Origin: Rudaea cellulosilytica DSM 22992
GTDB lineage: Bacteria; Pseudomonadota; Gammaproteobacteria; Xanthomonadales; Rhodanobacteraceae
Length of the DNA stretch: 64,000 nt
Direction: 5' to 3'
NCBI RefSeq assembly: GCF_000378125.1
Contig: NZ_KB899241.1
Coordinates: 409,652-473,651, forward strand
Shown here: positions 49,901-58,133 of the stretch, piece by piece
Layout: each line of letters begins with the position of its first letter
Numbering within the stretch: position 1 is the first letter of the stretch
Notes under the pieces: generated by a model
The model's database searches: none
Seen by the model: only the letters and a program-made list of their open reading frames with translations
What the model was told of the DNA's origin: nothing
Program-made: the position numbers and the translations under genes

Positions 49901-51436
49901 TACCTCGGCGCACTGCCGACCGCGAAAGTCTCTGTCACCAAGACGGCTACGCCGAATCCGGTCGCGGCCGGCGCGCAGATCACCTATTCGATCGGCGTGG
50001 CCAACAACGGTCTCGGCACGGCAGGCAACGTCACCCTGACGGATGCCCTCCCCGCGGGCACGACGTTCGCCTCGCTCGCAGCGGCGGCCGGCTGGAGCTG
50101 CATCACGCCATCTGCAGGCACGAATGGCACGGTGACCTGCACGATCGCCAGTCTCGCCCCTAGCGCGAACGCGGCATTCACCCTGGTCGCTGGCGTTGCC
50201 GCAGGTACCGTCGACGGCACTTCGATCTCGAACACCGCCACCGTCGCCGTCACCACGAACGACGACGGCAGCGGCCCACTCAGCGCAACCGCCGCGGTCG
50301 ACGTGCTGACTCCGGTCAACGGCAGTTGCGGCACGGCGAACGGCGGCAGCTTCACCACGCTCGCATCGGACGATCCTGCGTTGTGCGCCAGCGGTGCCGT
50401 CACCGGCTTCGGCGGCAGCGGTCCGTGGACCTGGACCTGCTCCGGCAGCGGCGGCGGCACGCCTTCGCCGACCTGCACGGCGAACATCCGCACCTGGACC
50501 GTCAGCACGACGATCAGCGGCGCCGGCGGCACGATCTCCGCGCCCGCGCAGTCTGCGGTCAATCATGGCAGCGCGACGACGTTCACGGTCACTCCGCTCG
50601 GCGGCTACTCGATCGTCTCGGTCGTCGGCACCACCTGCACGCCGACCCTGCAGAGCGGCAACACCTGGACCAGCGGCGCGATCACCGCGGACTGCACGAT
50701 CACCGCTTCGTTCAGTGCCGATCCGGTCAACGGCGTCTGCGGCGGCGACAACGGCCGCACACTGAGTTCGACGCCGACCAACCTGTGCGCCTCCGGCAAT
50801 CCCGGCCCGGTAATCGGCAACGGCCCATGGACCTGGAGCTGCGTGGGCAGCACGACGGCCAACTGCGCCGCCAATGCGACGACGGGCAGCATCACCGTGC
50901 TCGGCGCCACGACGATCACCAATGGCGACGCTGCACCGAGCACGGCCAAGGGCACCGACTTCGGCAACGTGACCGTCGGCACGCAGGCCGCACGCAGCTT
51001 CACGATTGGCAACCCGGCGGGCGCGCCAGCGCCGACCGGAGCCGCACCGAAGACGACCGATACTACTGGCGCGATAGTCGCTACGCTCGAGCTGCCGAAC
51101 GCGGCGGGCGATCTCGTCGTCAGCGGCATCACGAGCAACAATCCGGCGTTCACCGTCTCGGGCGGCACCGGCACGGTGCCCAAGGGTGGCTCGGCCACGT
51201 TCACGGTGACGTTCAACGCCACCGGCGTCGGCGTTCAGAACGCGACGATTAGCATCGCGAGCAACGACGCAACAACACCGACTTTCACCTTCGCCGTGAC
51301 CGCGAACGCGATCGCCGCGCCTCCCGCGACGGCGGTAGCTGCACCTTTGCTCGATGCGAAGACGCTGCTGCTGTTGATCGCCGCGCTTGCGGCCATCGGC
51401 CACTTCGCGCTGCGTCGACGCGAAGCGGCGAAGTAG
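46961..51436 (+). CDS. Large secreted ExeM/NucH-like endonuclease with Calx-beta, DUF11 and C-terminal anchor
   Basis: 1,491 residues. Signal peptide 1-40 (ending LAQAQ); a jelly-roll-like N-terminal region; a Calx-beta domain (about 250-345, ending ILNDD); an OB-fold region around 350-480; and an endonuclease/exonuclease/phosphatase domain with NMERF, EEMEN, N811-H812, D868 in GDFN and D974-H975 in SDH. DUF11, two GSCGTANGG-type modules and an ASH-like domain follow, and the C-terminus PLLDAKTLLLLIAALAA-RRRE looks like an IPTL-CTERM-type sorting tail. The start ATG 46961 has ACGGGG upstream. It is an extracellular or surface DNase likely used in biofilm or DNA-phosphate use. Confidence 0.9.
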   Translation: MLDSIAAPRGASFFRSPIRAVIRVVAGSALLCLASLAQAQVSITAPGTPVSQNFDTLSTIGTANAWTDGSTLPGWYAAYSGGTGTFPGTYRADTGTSNTGALYSYGSAGSTERALGSTSSGTPGTIYYAWRLVNNTGSAITSLTINYTGEQWRNGGNTTAQKLTFEHQIGAAGAVTGANTPSTGWTADPTLDFVGPIATATAGALDGNAVANRTAKTDTLTINLPAGQEIWLRWYDINDAGNDHGLAIDDVSVTAGGSGSSTPSLSINNVTLPEGNSGATLFNFTVTLSASPTADVTVQCTTVDGTATAADNDFGAGGTQLTFVAGTTTLTQTVTVIVAGDTKVEPDETFSLVLSNPTNATITPGGGIGTILNDDFVLTPIHDIQGNGATSPLVGNSIVTRGIVTGLKSNGFFIQEPDASVDADPNTSEGIFVFTSSAPPAAAAVGNLVQVGAKVQEFVPSTDLNSPPVTELSGSPTVTIVSTGNALPTPITLTSNDFINQVDNLEKYEGMRVRVASLTAVSGTDGFLSEANATSTSDGTFYGVLTGTPRPFREAGIDVSDPLPAGSPCCVPRFDSNPERLRVDSDALGGAAINVSTGAALTSVVGPLDYQYRTYMIDIDPPAVSPAPTVTPGMAVTPTAAPLAGEVTIASFNMERFYDTTNDPATSDVTLTSAAFNMRLKKASLAIRNFLRTPDIVGVEEMENLTTLQAVAAQISSDAIAAGQPDPQYTAYLMEGNDIGGIDVGFLVKGAAATATTHHVEAITVTQYGKNSLFVNPDSSTALLNDRPTLELVAAVSNLAGDSFPVTVYVNHLRSLNGQNDPTAGSNGWPTEGDRVRAKRQAQAVELANLIQTRQANFPADHIVVLGDFNAFDVNDGYGDSMGTIAGTPAPDNQTVVTGDGTSPVSPALTNLSNTPAPAERYSYSFGGNAQSIDHILINSTLTGFAHRIEHARIDADFPEILRGDATTPARISDHDPALLYLGALPTAKVSVTKTATPNPVAAGAQITYSIGVANNGLGTAGNVTLTDALPAGTTFASLAAAAGWSCITPSAGTNGTVTCTIASLAPSANAAFTLVAGVAAGTVDGTSISNTATVAVTTNDDGSGPLSATAAVDVLTPVNGSCGTANGGSFTTLASDDPALCASGAVTGFGGSGPWTWTCSGSGGGTPSPTCTANIRTWTVSTTISGAGGTISAPAQSAVNHGSATTFTVTPLGGYSIVSVVGTTCTPTLQSGNTWTSGAITADCTITASFSADPVNGVCGGDNGRTLSSTPTNLCASGNPGPVIGNGPWTWSCVGSTTANCAANATTGSITVLGATTITNGDAAPSTAKGTDFGNVTVGTQAARSFTIGNPAGAPAPTGAAPKTTDTTGAIVATLELPNAAGDLVVSGITSNNPAFTVSGGTGTVPKGGSATFTVTFNATGVGVQNATISIASNDATTPTFTFAVTANAIAAPPATAVAAPLLDAKTLLLLIAALAAIGHFALRRREAAK

Positions 51437-51736
51437 AAACCGCTGCTGCCGGGTCGGGCTCACTCCGATCCGGCAGCATCATGGTGCGGATCGCGCGACG
51501 CGCGACGCGCCGCATTGGCGGCAGCCGGCCTCACATCCGACAAGTTCGCGTCCGGGATCGTGACCATCGATGCGTTCAGCCGCATATGCATCGGGACTTT
51601 TCCACATGTGTACTGGTGTCGCCGTCAGCTGGTATACAAACCTGAAGCAAATTAGTGACGGCCCAAGGTTGCTCTCTGTCACAGAATGTGGCGAGAATGC
51701 ATTTGGCTAGGATCGGTTCAAACTACGGGGTAATCC
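51437..51736. other. 300-base intergenic region between the two nuclease genes
   Basis: A 9-bp inverted repeat TGCTGCCGG/CCGGCAGCA at 51444-51452 and 51470-51478, with an inner TCGG/CCGA stem, follows the first gene and may end its transcript without a T-run. Further on the sequence turns AT-richer (TATACA near 51632) and may hold the promoter of the second gene. Confidence 0.45.
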
Positions 51737-54700
51737 ATGATCGGTCGTGTATATGCGCCGCGCGGCGCAGGCTTTGCTTTTCTTGCGTTTTTTCTCGCTT
51801 GCGTCCCGGCGTCGTTCGCGGCCGCCGCAGGCAACGTGGTCATCAGCCAGGTTTACGGGGCCGGCGGCAATACCGGCGCCGCGCTGCAGAACGACTACGT
51901 CGAGTTGTTCAACCGCTCCGCCACCACGGTCAGCCTCTCCGGCTGGTCGGTGCAGTACGCGAGTGCGACCGGTACCGGCAACTTCAGTAGCAGCGTCGTT
52001 GCGCTGAGTGGCTCGATCGCCCCCGGGCATTATTTCCTTTTGCAACTGGCTGGCGGCGCCAACGGCAGTCCGCTGCCTACCGCAGACCAGAGCAGCACGG
52101 CGATCAACATGGCCGCTGGCGGCGGCAAGGTGATCCTGGCGAATGTCGCCACCGGCCTCGCCTGCAACGGCAGCAGCACGGCGTGCAGCGCCGCGCAGCT
52201 CGCGCAGATCGTCGATCTCGTCGGCCAGGGCAGCGCAAATTTCTATGAAGGCTCCGGCACGGCGCCGACGCCAAGTACGACGCTTGCCGATTTCCGCGCC
52301 AACGGCGGCTGCACCGACACCGACGACAACAAGGCCGACTTCGCCACCGCCGCGCCCGCGCCGCGCAACAGCGCCAGCGCCGGCAACGCGGCCTGCGGCG
52401 GCAATCCGAGCACGAATCCGACGGGCACGGGCAGCGCCTCGCCAGCCGCGGTGCAGGCCGGTGCGACGAGCCTGCTGACCGTTGCGGTGGCGCAAGGCAC
52501 CAATCCCGCCAGCCCGATCCAGTCGGTCACAGCCAATCTGTCGAGCATCGGCGGCTCGTCGACGCAGACGCTGTACGACGACGGCACGAACGGCGACGCG
52601 GTCGCCGGAGACGGCACGTATTCCTACCTCGCCACGGTCGCAGCGAACACGCCGTCCGGCGGCAAGACGCTCAACGTGACGATTGCCGACGCGGTACCGC
52701 GCACCGGCACGACGACGATCGCGCTGGCGGTAACCTCGGCACCGCTGACGATCATGCAGATCCAGGGCCACGGTGCGGCGTCGCCGTATGCCGGTCAGGT
52801 CGTGACCACGACCGGCCCCGACATCGTCACCGCACTCGACACCAACGGCTTCTTCGTGCAGGACGCGACTGGCGACAACGACCTCACCACTTCGGATGCG
52901 ATCTTCGTTTTCACCAGCACGGCGCCGACCGTGCACGTCGGCGATGCGGTGCAGGTCACCGGCACGGTGGTCGAGTTCAACGGCTCAAGCGAGCTGTCCG
53001 CGCCGAGCGTAACCGTGCTCAGCAGCGGGAATACCCTGCCCGCCGCCTACGATCTCAGCACGCACGCACCGACGACAAGCCCGACGACCGGCATCTGCAT
53101 GGGTGCGGGTTCGACGATCAATCCGCCGATCGACGGCTATCAGTCGAGCAACTTCGCCTGCCTCGATGGCATGCTCGTCGCGATGAGCGACGGCGTTGTC
53201 GTCGCACCGACCTTCGGCGCCGGCGGCAGCGGCATCAAGGCCGACACGGTGCAGGGATTCTACGCAACGGTCGCCAGCCAGCCGCGTCCGTTCCGCGAAC
53301 CGGGCCTGACCTATCCGGGCGATGCGACGCATCCGCTCGTGCCAGTGTTCGACGGCAATCCGGAAACCGTGGAAATCTACTTCGGCGGCCTGCCGCTCGT
53401 GCTCGCCAACCTGCCGAATGGAGGCATCTACAACTCAGGTCAGCATTTCAGCGTGACCGGCATCGTGCAGGGTTTCAAGGGTACCTACGAAATCTATCCG
53501 ACCGGCAATGATGCGTTCGCGCTGGTCGGGCCGGCCAAGACCTACCCGGTACGGGTGCCCGATTCGACACCGGGCACGCTGACAGTCGGCTCGCAGAACA
53601 TGCTGCACTTCTTCAACAACACCGCCGACGGCGCCGACACCTCGGCCTACAACGACACCTGTACCGGCACCGGCGCGAATGACCAATGCCCGACGCTCAC
53701 GCAGTACCAGGCGCGCCTGGCGAAGATGTCGCTGCAGATCCGCACCGTGCTCAAGGCACCGGTGATTCAGGTCGTGCAGGAAGCGGAGAATCTCTCGGCC
53801 ATGCGCGACCTCGCCGCGCAAATGAGCCTCGATGATGCCAGCGTGAGCTACCAACCGTACCTGATCCCCGGCAACGATCCTGGCGGCATCAACCTCGGCT
53901 TCTTCGCGCGCGACGGCGTCGCGGTCAATTCAGTCACGCAGTTGTACAAGGGCACGACAACTTCCGCGTGCAGCAGCGGCAGTTCCTGCCTGCTCAACGA
54001 TCGTCCGCCTGTGCTACTCGATGCGAGCTACCACGGCTACCGCGTGCGCGTGCTCGCGATCTACGACCGCTCGCTGCTCAATCTCGGCGTCAACGACTAC
54101 GTCGGCATCAAGCGCCGCGCACAGGCCGAGCAGGTCGCCTGCATCGTGCGCGCCTTGCAGACCACCGGCGCCAACGTGGACTGCGATCCGAACAACCCGG
54201 GCGCCTACGCCGGTAACGCGATCCAGAACGCCGATGGCAGCATCGTCAACGGCGGTGTGCCCGTGGTCGGCGATGCGTCGGTGCCGGTCGTCGTGGTCGG
54301 CGACTTCAACGCTTACGAATTCAGCGACGGCTATGTCGACGTGACCGGCCTGATCATGGGCATGGCTGACACCGATCCCGCGCACAGTATTTATCCGCCG
54401 AGCGCGAGCTACGTCGCACCGAACCCGGCGTTGTGGGACAGCGGTGCGGCGCAGGTTCCGGCCGACCATTATTCGTACACGTTCAGCGGCTATGCGCAGG
54501 AGATCGACCATATCCTGCTCAGCGACACCGGCAAGCAGGACTTCATCCAGATCGGCAACGCGCACGGCAATGCCGATGTGTCGTCATCCAGCAGCGACGT
54601 GCTCGATCCGACCACGGCACGACGCAGCTCCGACCACGACGGCCAGGTCGTCACGCTCGGCTACGTCGTCGACATCATCGCAGGCAACCACGGCTCGGCA

Positions 54701-55492
54701 GATCCGACCGGCCAGCGTCTGGTCTCTAAGGGCGCGCGTCAGGTCGTCAACGTCACGCCCGACCCTGGCTACTTCGCCACGACTTCGGGATCTTGCGGCG
54801 GTGCGTTGAACGGCAGCACCTACCTCAGCGATCCGGTTACCGCGAATTGCAACGTCGTCGTCACCTTCACGCCGAGCCCGATCGACGGTGCCTGCGGCAG
54901 CGACAATGGCCAGGTTCTGCTCGTAGCACCGACCAATCTGTGCAGCGTCGGCACCGCCAGTGCGATCGACGGCAGCGGCCATCCGTGGAGCTGGAGCTGC
55001 TCGGGTCAATACGGCGGCGCCGCGGCAACCTGCTCGGCGACGATCAAGACGTGGACGGTGAGCGCCAGCGCCGGCAGCAACGGCGGCATTTCGCCGGCGA
55101 CGCAAACCGTCGACAACAACACGACGGCGAACTTCACCGTGACACCGAATCCGGGTTACGCCGCGACGGTGACCGGCTGCGACGGCACACTGCTCGGCAA
55201 TATCTACACCACGGGCCCGGTCACCGCGGACTGCGCGGTGAGCGCGACGTTCACGCCCGCGGTCTACACAGTGACGCCGGTCGTCGTCGGTGGCAACGGC
55301 ACGCTCACGCCGGCCGTGCCGCAGCAGGTCGGCTATCAGGCCGTCGTGAACTTCCGCGCCGACCCCGCACCGGGCTACAAGGTGGCCACGGTCACCGGTT
55401 GCGGCGCGACGTTCAACAACAAGAAGGTCCAGACCGCGCCGATTAGCGACAGCTGCACGCTGGCCGTCACTTTCGCACGCGCAAATCAATAG
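51737..55492 (+). CDS. Second large secreted ExeM-like protein with lamin-tail domain; altered nuclease site
   Basis: 1,251 residues. A signal peptide (about 1-31) is followed by a lamin-tail domain (about 35-190, VVISQVYGAGGNTGA-YVELFNR), an OB-like region, and an endonuclease/exonuclease/phosphatase-type domain. QNMLHFF, QEAEN, GDFNAY (D856) and SSDHD (D966-H967) are kept, but the catalytic NH of the first paralog is replaced: VYVNHLRSL there reads VLAIYDRSL here (I775-Y776). The C-terminus has three or four VTPNPGYAATVTGC-type repeats and no anchor. It may be a weakened nuclease, a phosphoesterase with other chemistry, or a structural partner. Confidence 0.87.
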   Translation: MIGRVYAPRGAGFAFLAFFLACVPASFAAAAGNVVISQVYGAGGNTGAALQNDYVELFNRSATTVSLSGWSVQYASATGTGNFSSSVVALSGSIAPGHYFLLQLAGGANGSPLPTADQSSTAINMAAGGGKVILANVATGLACNGSSTACSAAQLAQIVDLVGQGSANFYEGSGTAPTPSTTLADFRANGGCTDTDDNKADFATAAPAPRNSASAGNAACGGNPSTNPTGTGSASPAAVQAGATSLLTVAVAQGTNPASPIQSVTANLSSIGGSSTQTLYDDGTNGDAVAGDGTYSYLATVAANTPSGGKTLNVTIADAVPRTGTTTIALAVTSAPLTIMQIQGHGAASPYAGQVVTTTGPDIVTALDTNGFFVQDATGDNDLTTSDAIFVFTSTAPTVHVGDAVQVTGTVVEFNGSSELSAPSVTVLSSGNTLPAAYDLSTHAPTTSPTTGICMGAGSTINPPIDGYQSSNFACLDGMLVAMSDGVVVAPTFGAGGSGIKADTVQGFYATVASQPRPFREPGLTYPGDATHPLVPVFDGNPETVEIYFGGLPLVLANLPNGGIYNSGQHFSVTGIVQGFKGTYEIYPTGNDAFALVGPAKTYPVRVPDSTPGTLTVGSQNMLHFFNNTADGADTSAYNDTCTGTGANDQCPTLTQYQARLAKMSLQIRTVLKAPVIQVVQEAENLSAMRDLAAQMSLDDASVSYQPYLIPGNDPGGINLGFFARDGVAVNSVTQLYKGTTTSACSSGSSCLLNDRPPVLLDASYHGYRVRVLAIYDRSLLNLGVNDYVGIKRRAQAEQVACIVRALQTTGANVDCDPNNPGAYAGNAIQNADGSIVNGGVPVVGDASVPVVVVGDFNAYEFSDGYVDVTGLIMGMADTDPAHSIYPPSASYVAPNPALWDSGAAQVPADHYSYTFSGYAQEIDHILLSDTGKQDFIQIGNAHGNADVSSSSSDVLDPTTARRSSDHDGQVVTLGYVVDIIAGNHGSADPTGQRLVSKGARQVVNVTPDPGYFATTSGSCGGALNGSTYLSDPVTANCNVVVTFTPSPIDGACGSDNGQVLLVAPTNLCSVGTASAIDGSGHPWSWSCSGQYGGAAATCSATIKTWTVSASAGSNGGISPATQTVDNNTTANFTVTPNPGYAATVTGCDGTLLGNIYTTGPVTADCAVSATFTPAVYTVTPVVVGGNGTLTPAVPQQVGYQAVVNFRADPAPGYKVATVTGCGATFNNKKVQTAPISDSCTLAVTFARANQ

Positions 55493-55506
55493 TTAGCTGT
55501 GTGACT

Positions 55507-55533
55507 GGACGATAAGACTGCTGCTTATCGTCC
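55507..55533 (+). terminator. Perfect 10-bp hairpin after the second nuclease gene
   Basis: GGACGATAAG/CTTATCGTCC with a 7-base loop, 14 bases beyond the stop. There is no T-run, so it may stop transcription weakly, stabilise the message, or bind a factor. Confidence 0.5.
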
Positions 55534-55688
55534 TGCGATCGCGGCGTTGAGTGGCCCGCCAGGGTCCGCCCAACGCCGCGGGTTATTACGGGCGTAACAC
55601 CTGCAACAACCAGTATTGCGCCGCGCCTTGCATCGGCGATGCCAAGACTGCTATCAAGCACGTCCGCATCGCACACCACGGCAGCAGC

Positions 55689-56762
55689 GTGAGCATCGCA
55701 GCCAGTTTCGAAATCGAATATCTGCAATATCTGGACGAGTCGGGCAAGCTCCTCAATGAAGATGCCCCGGCGTTCGCGCGCGACGTGCGCGCGCTCGTCG
55801 ACGCGTACAAGCTCATGTGTTTCACGCGCGTCTTCGACGGTAAGGCGATCGCCTTGCAGCGCACCGGCAAGCTCGGCACCTATGCCTCGTGCCTCGGCAT
55901 GGAGGCGACGCATGTCGCGATCGGTTCGGCGCTTGCCGAAGACGACGTGTTCGCGCCGTTCTATCGCGACTACGGCGCGCAGTTCCAGCGCGGCGTCAAA
56001 CCGCGCGAGGTGTTGCTGTATTGGGGCGGCGATGAGCGCGGCAACGATTTCGCCGAGCCGGCGCACGACTTCGCCTGGAGCGTGCCGATCGCGACGCAAT
56101 GCCTGCACGCTGCCGGTTCCGCACTCGCGTTCAAGATCCGCAAGGAACCTCGCGTCGCCTTGGCCACAGTCGGCGACGGCGGCACGTCGAAAGGCGATTT
56201 CTACGCGGCGATCAATGCCGGCGGTGCGTTCACCCTGCCGCTCGTGGTCGTCATCGTCAATAACCAGTATGCGATCTCGATTCCACGCGCGCAGCAGACC
56301 GCGGCGAAGACGCTCGCACAGAAAGGCATCGCCGCGGGTATCGAAAGCATCCAGGTCGACGGCAATGATCTCATCGCGATGCGCGTCGCGCTCGACCACG
56401 CGATCAAGCGCGCGCGCCATGGCCACGGCGCAACGCTGATCGAAGCGGTGACGTATCGCCTCTCCGACCACACCACAGCCGACGACGCGCGCCGCTACCG
56501 CAGCGAGGACGAAGTGAAGGCGGCGTGGGAGAAGGAGCCGGTCAAGCGCCTGCGCGCCTATCTGCAAGGCATGAACGCCTGGACCGACGACGAGGAAAAG
56601 GAATGGCTGGCCGAGTGCGGCAAACGCGTCGATGAGGAAATCGACGCTTATCTGGCCGTCAAACCGCAGCCAGTGTCGGCAATGTTCGACTACACCTATG
56701 CCGAGCTTCCGCTCGATCTCGAACGCCAGCGCGCCGACGCGCTCACCGCGGCGAAGGGCTGA
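55689..56762 (+). CDS. 2-oxoacid (pyruvate or branched-chain) dehydrogenase E1 subunit alpha
   Basis: 357-residue ThDP-binding subunit. GDGGTSKGDFYAAINAG with VVIVNNQYAISIP is the thiamine-diphosphate motif, and YRLSDHTTADDARRYR is the phosphorylation-loop-like region. I chose GTG 55689, which gives an N-terminus like family members (SIAASFEIEYLQYLDESGK); the ATG-like longer reading from 55551 adds unrelated residues over intergenic sequence. No strong ribosome site is visible. It forms E1 with the next gene. Whether the substrate is pyruvate or branched-chain 2-oxoacid is open. Confidence 0.88.
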   Translation: MSIAASFEIEYLQYLDESGKLLNEDAPAFARDVRALVDAYKLMCFTRVFDGKAIALQRTGKLGTYASCLGMEATHVAIGSALAEDDVFAPFYRDYGAQFQRGVKPREVLLYWGGDERGNDFAEPAHDFAWSVPIATQCLHAAGSALAFKIRKEPRVALATVGDGGTSKGDFYAAINAGGAFTLPLVVVIVNNQYAISIPRAQQTAAKTLAQKGIAAGIESIQVDGNDLIAMRVALDHAIKRARHGHGATLIEAVTYRLSDHTTADDARRYRSEDEVKAAWEKEPVKRLRAYLQGMNAWTDDEEKEWLAECGKRVDEEIDAYLAVKPQPVSAMFDYTYAELPLDLERQRADALTAAKG

Positions 56763-56766
56763 GGCG

Positions 56767-57747
56767 ATGGCGCAGATCAACCTCATCGAAGGCATCACCA
56801 TGGCGCTCGCGCACGAGATGGCGCGCGATCCTGCCGTCGTCGTGCTCGGCGAAGACGTCGGCGTCAACGGTGGCGTGTTCCGCGCCACGGTCGGCCTACA
56901 GCAGAAGTTCGGCGCCGAGCGCGTGATCGATACGCCGCTCGACGAGGCGATGATCGCCGGCCTCGCCGTCGGCCTCGCCGTGCAGGGCATGAAGCCGGTC
57001 GCCGAGGCGCAGTTCGAAGGCTTCATGTATCCGATGATCGATCAGATCGCTTCGCACGCGGCGCGCATGCGCACGCGCACGCGCGGGCGCCTGACCTGCC
57101 CGGCCGTGTTCCGCGCGCCATGGGGCGGCGGCATCCATGCGCCCGAACATCATTCCGAGGCGATCGAAGCGCTGTTCACCAATATCGCCGGCCTGCGCGT
57201 CGTGATCGCTTCCTCGCCGGGGCGTGCCTACGGCTTGCTGCTCGCCTCGATCCGCGATCCCGATCCGGTGATCTTCTTCGAGCCCAAGCGTATCTATCGC
57301 CAGTACAAGGAAGAAGTCGCCGACGACGGCGAGGCGCTGCCGCTCGACGTCTGCTTCGTGCTGCGCGACGGCAGCGATGTAACCCTCGTGACCTGGGGCG
57401 CGCAGGTCAAGGAAACGCTCGAGGCGGCCGACGCGCTCGCCGCGGAAGGCATCCACGCCGAGGTGATCGATGTCGCCACGCTCAAACCGCTCGACTTCGA
57501 CACGATCCACGAATCGGTGAAGAAAACGCATCGCTGCGTGATCGTGCACGAGGCGCCGTACACCGGCGGCTTCGGTGGCGAGATCGCGGCGCGTCTCGTC
57601 GAACATGCGCTGTACGATCTGCACGCGCCGGTCGAACGCGTCGCCGGCTACGACGTGCCGATGCCGCTGTACAAACTCGAGATGAACTATCTGCCCAGCG
57701 TTGCGCGCATCGTCGCCGCGGCGAAGCGCACGTTGCAGGCAAGCTGA
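56767..57747 (+). CDS. 2-oxoacid dehydrogenase E1 subunit beta
   Basis: 326 residues, transketolase-like. MAQINLIEGITMALAHEMARD starts it, with GEDVGVNGGVFRAT, RAPWGGGIHAPEHHSE and the C-terminal VHEAPYTGGFGGEIAA. It completes the E1 heterotetramer. It begins 4 bases after the E1alpha stop and is followed by a DUF1304 gene. Confidence 0.9.
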   Translation: MAQINLIEGITMALAHEMARDPAVVVLGEDVGVNGGVFRATVGLQQKFGAERVIDTPLDEAMIAGLAVGLAVQGMKPVAEAQFEGFMYPMIDQIASHAARMRTRTRGRLTCPAVFRAPWGGGIHAPEHHSEAIEALFTNIAGLRVVIASSPGRAYGLLLASIRDPDPVIFFEPKRIYRQYKEEVADDGEALPLDVCFVLRDGSDVTLVTWGAQVKETLEAADALAAEGIHAEVIDVATLKPLDFDTIHESVKKTHRCVIVHEAPYTGGFGGEIAARLVEHALYDLHAPVERVAGYDVPMPLYKLEMNYLPSVARIVAAAKRTLQAS

Positions 57748-57766
57748 ATTGCACCAGGGGAACGCC

Positions 57767-58126
57767 ATGCATCTCGTCACGCAAATCCTGATCGCCGTCG
57801 TCGCACTGCTGCATCTGTACTTTCTTGCCCTCGAAATGTTCTTCTGGGACAAACCGCTCGGGCGCCGCGTGTTCAACCTCACGCCCGAATTCGCAGCGGC
57901 GTCGAAAGCACTCGCCGCGAACCAGGGCCTGTACAACGGCTTCCTCGCCGCCGGCCTGATCTGGAGCCTCGTGCTCGGTGGCCACGAAGGCTTCCACGTC
58001 GCGATCTTCTTCCTGACCTGCGTCATCGTCGCCGGCATCTACGGCGCATTGACGGTCAACAAGCGCATCTTTTTCTTCCAGGCGCTGCCGGCGATCGTGG
58101 CTCTGATCCTGCTGCACCTGCACTGA
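57767..58126 (+). CDS. DUF1304 integral membrane protein
   Basis: 119 residues, four membrane segments, with the DUF1304 pattern HLYFLALEMFFWDKPLGRRVFNL and NQGLYNGFLAAGLIW. An AGGGG site lies 6 bases upstream. Function is unknown. It is inserted between the E1beta and E2 genes, which is unusual for a soluble-complex operon. Confidence 0.88.
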   Translation: MHLVTQILIAVVALLHLYFLALEMFFWDKPLGRRVFNLTPEFAAASKALAANQGLYNGFLAAGLIWSLVLGGHEGFHVAIFFLTCVIVAGIYGALTVNKRIFFFQALPAIVALILLHLH

Positions 58127-58133
58127 GGTGGTC

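Noticed and set aside
48356-51463. A 1,035-residue minus-strand reading frame opposite the first nuclease gene
   Set aside because: Arg/Gly/Ala-rich, low-complexity composition typical of antisense frames in high-GC DNA; no domain, and the plus strand encodes a clear multi-domain nuclease.
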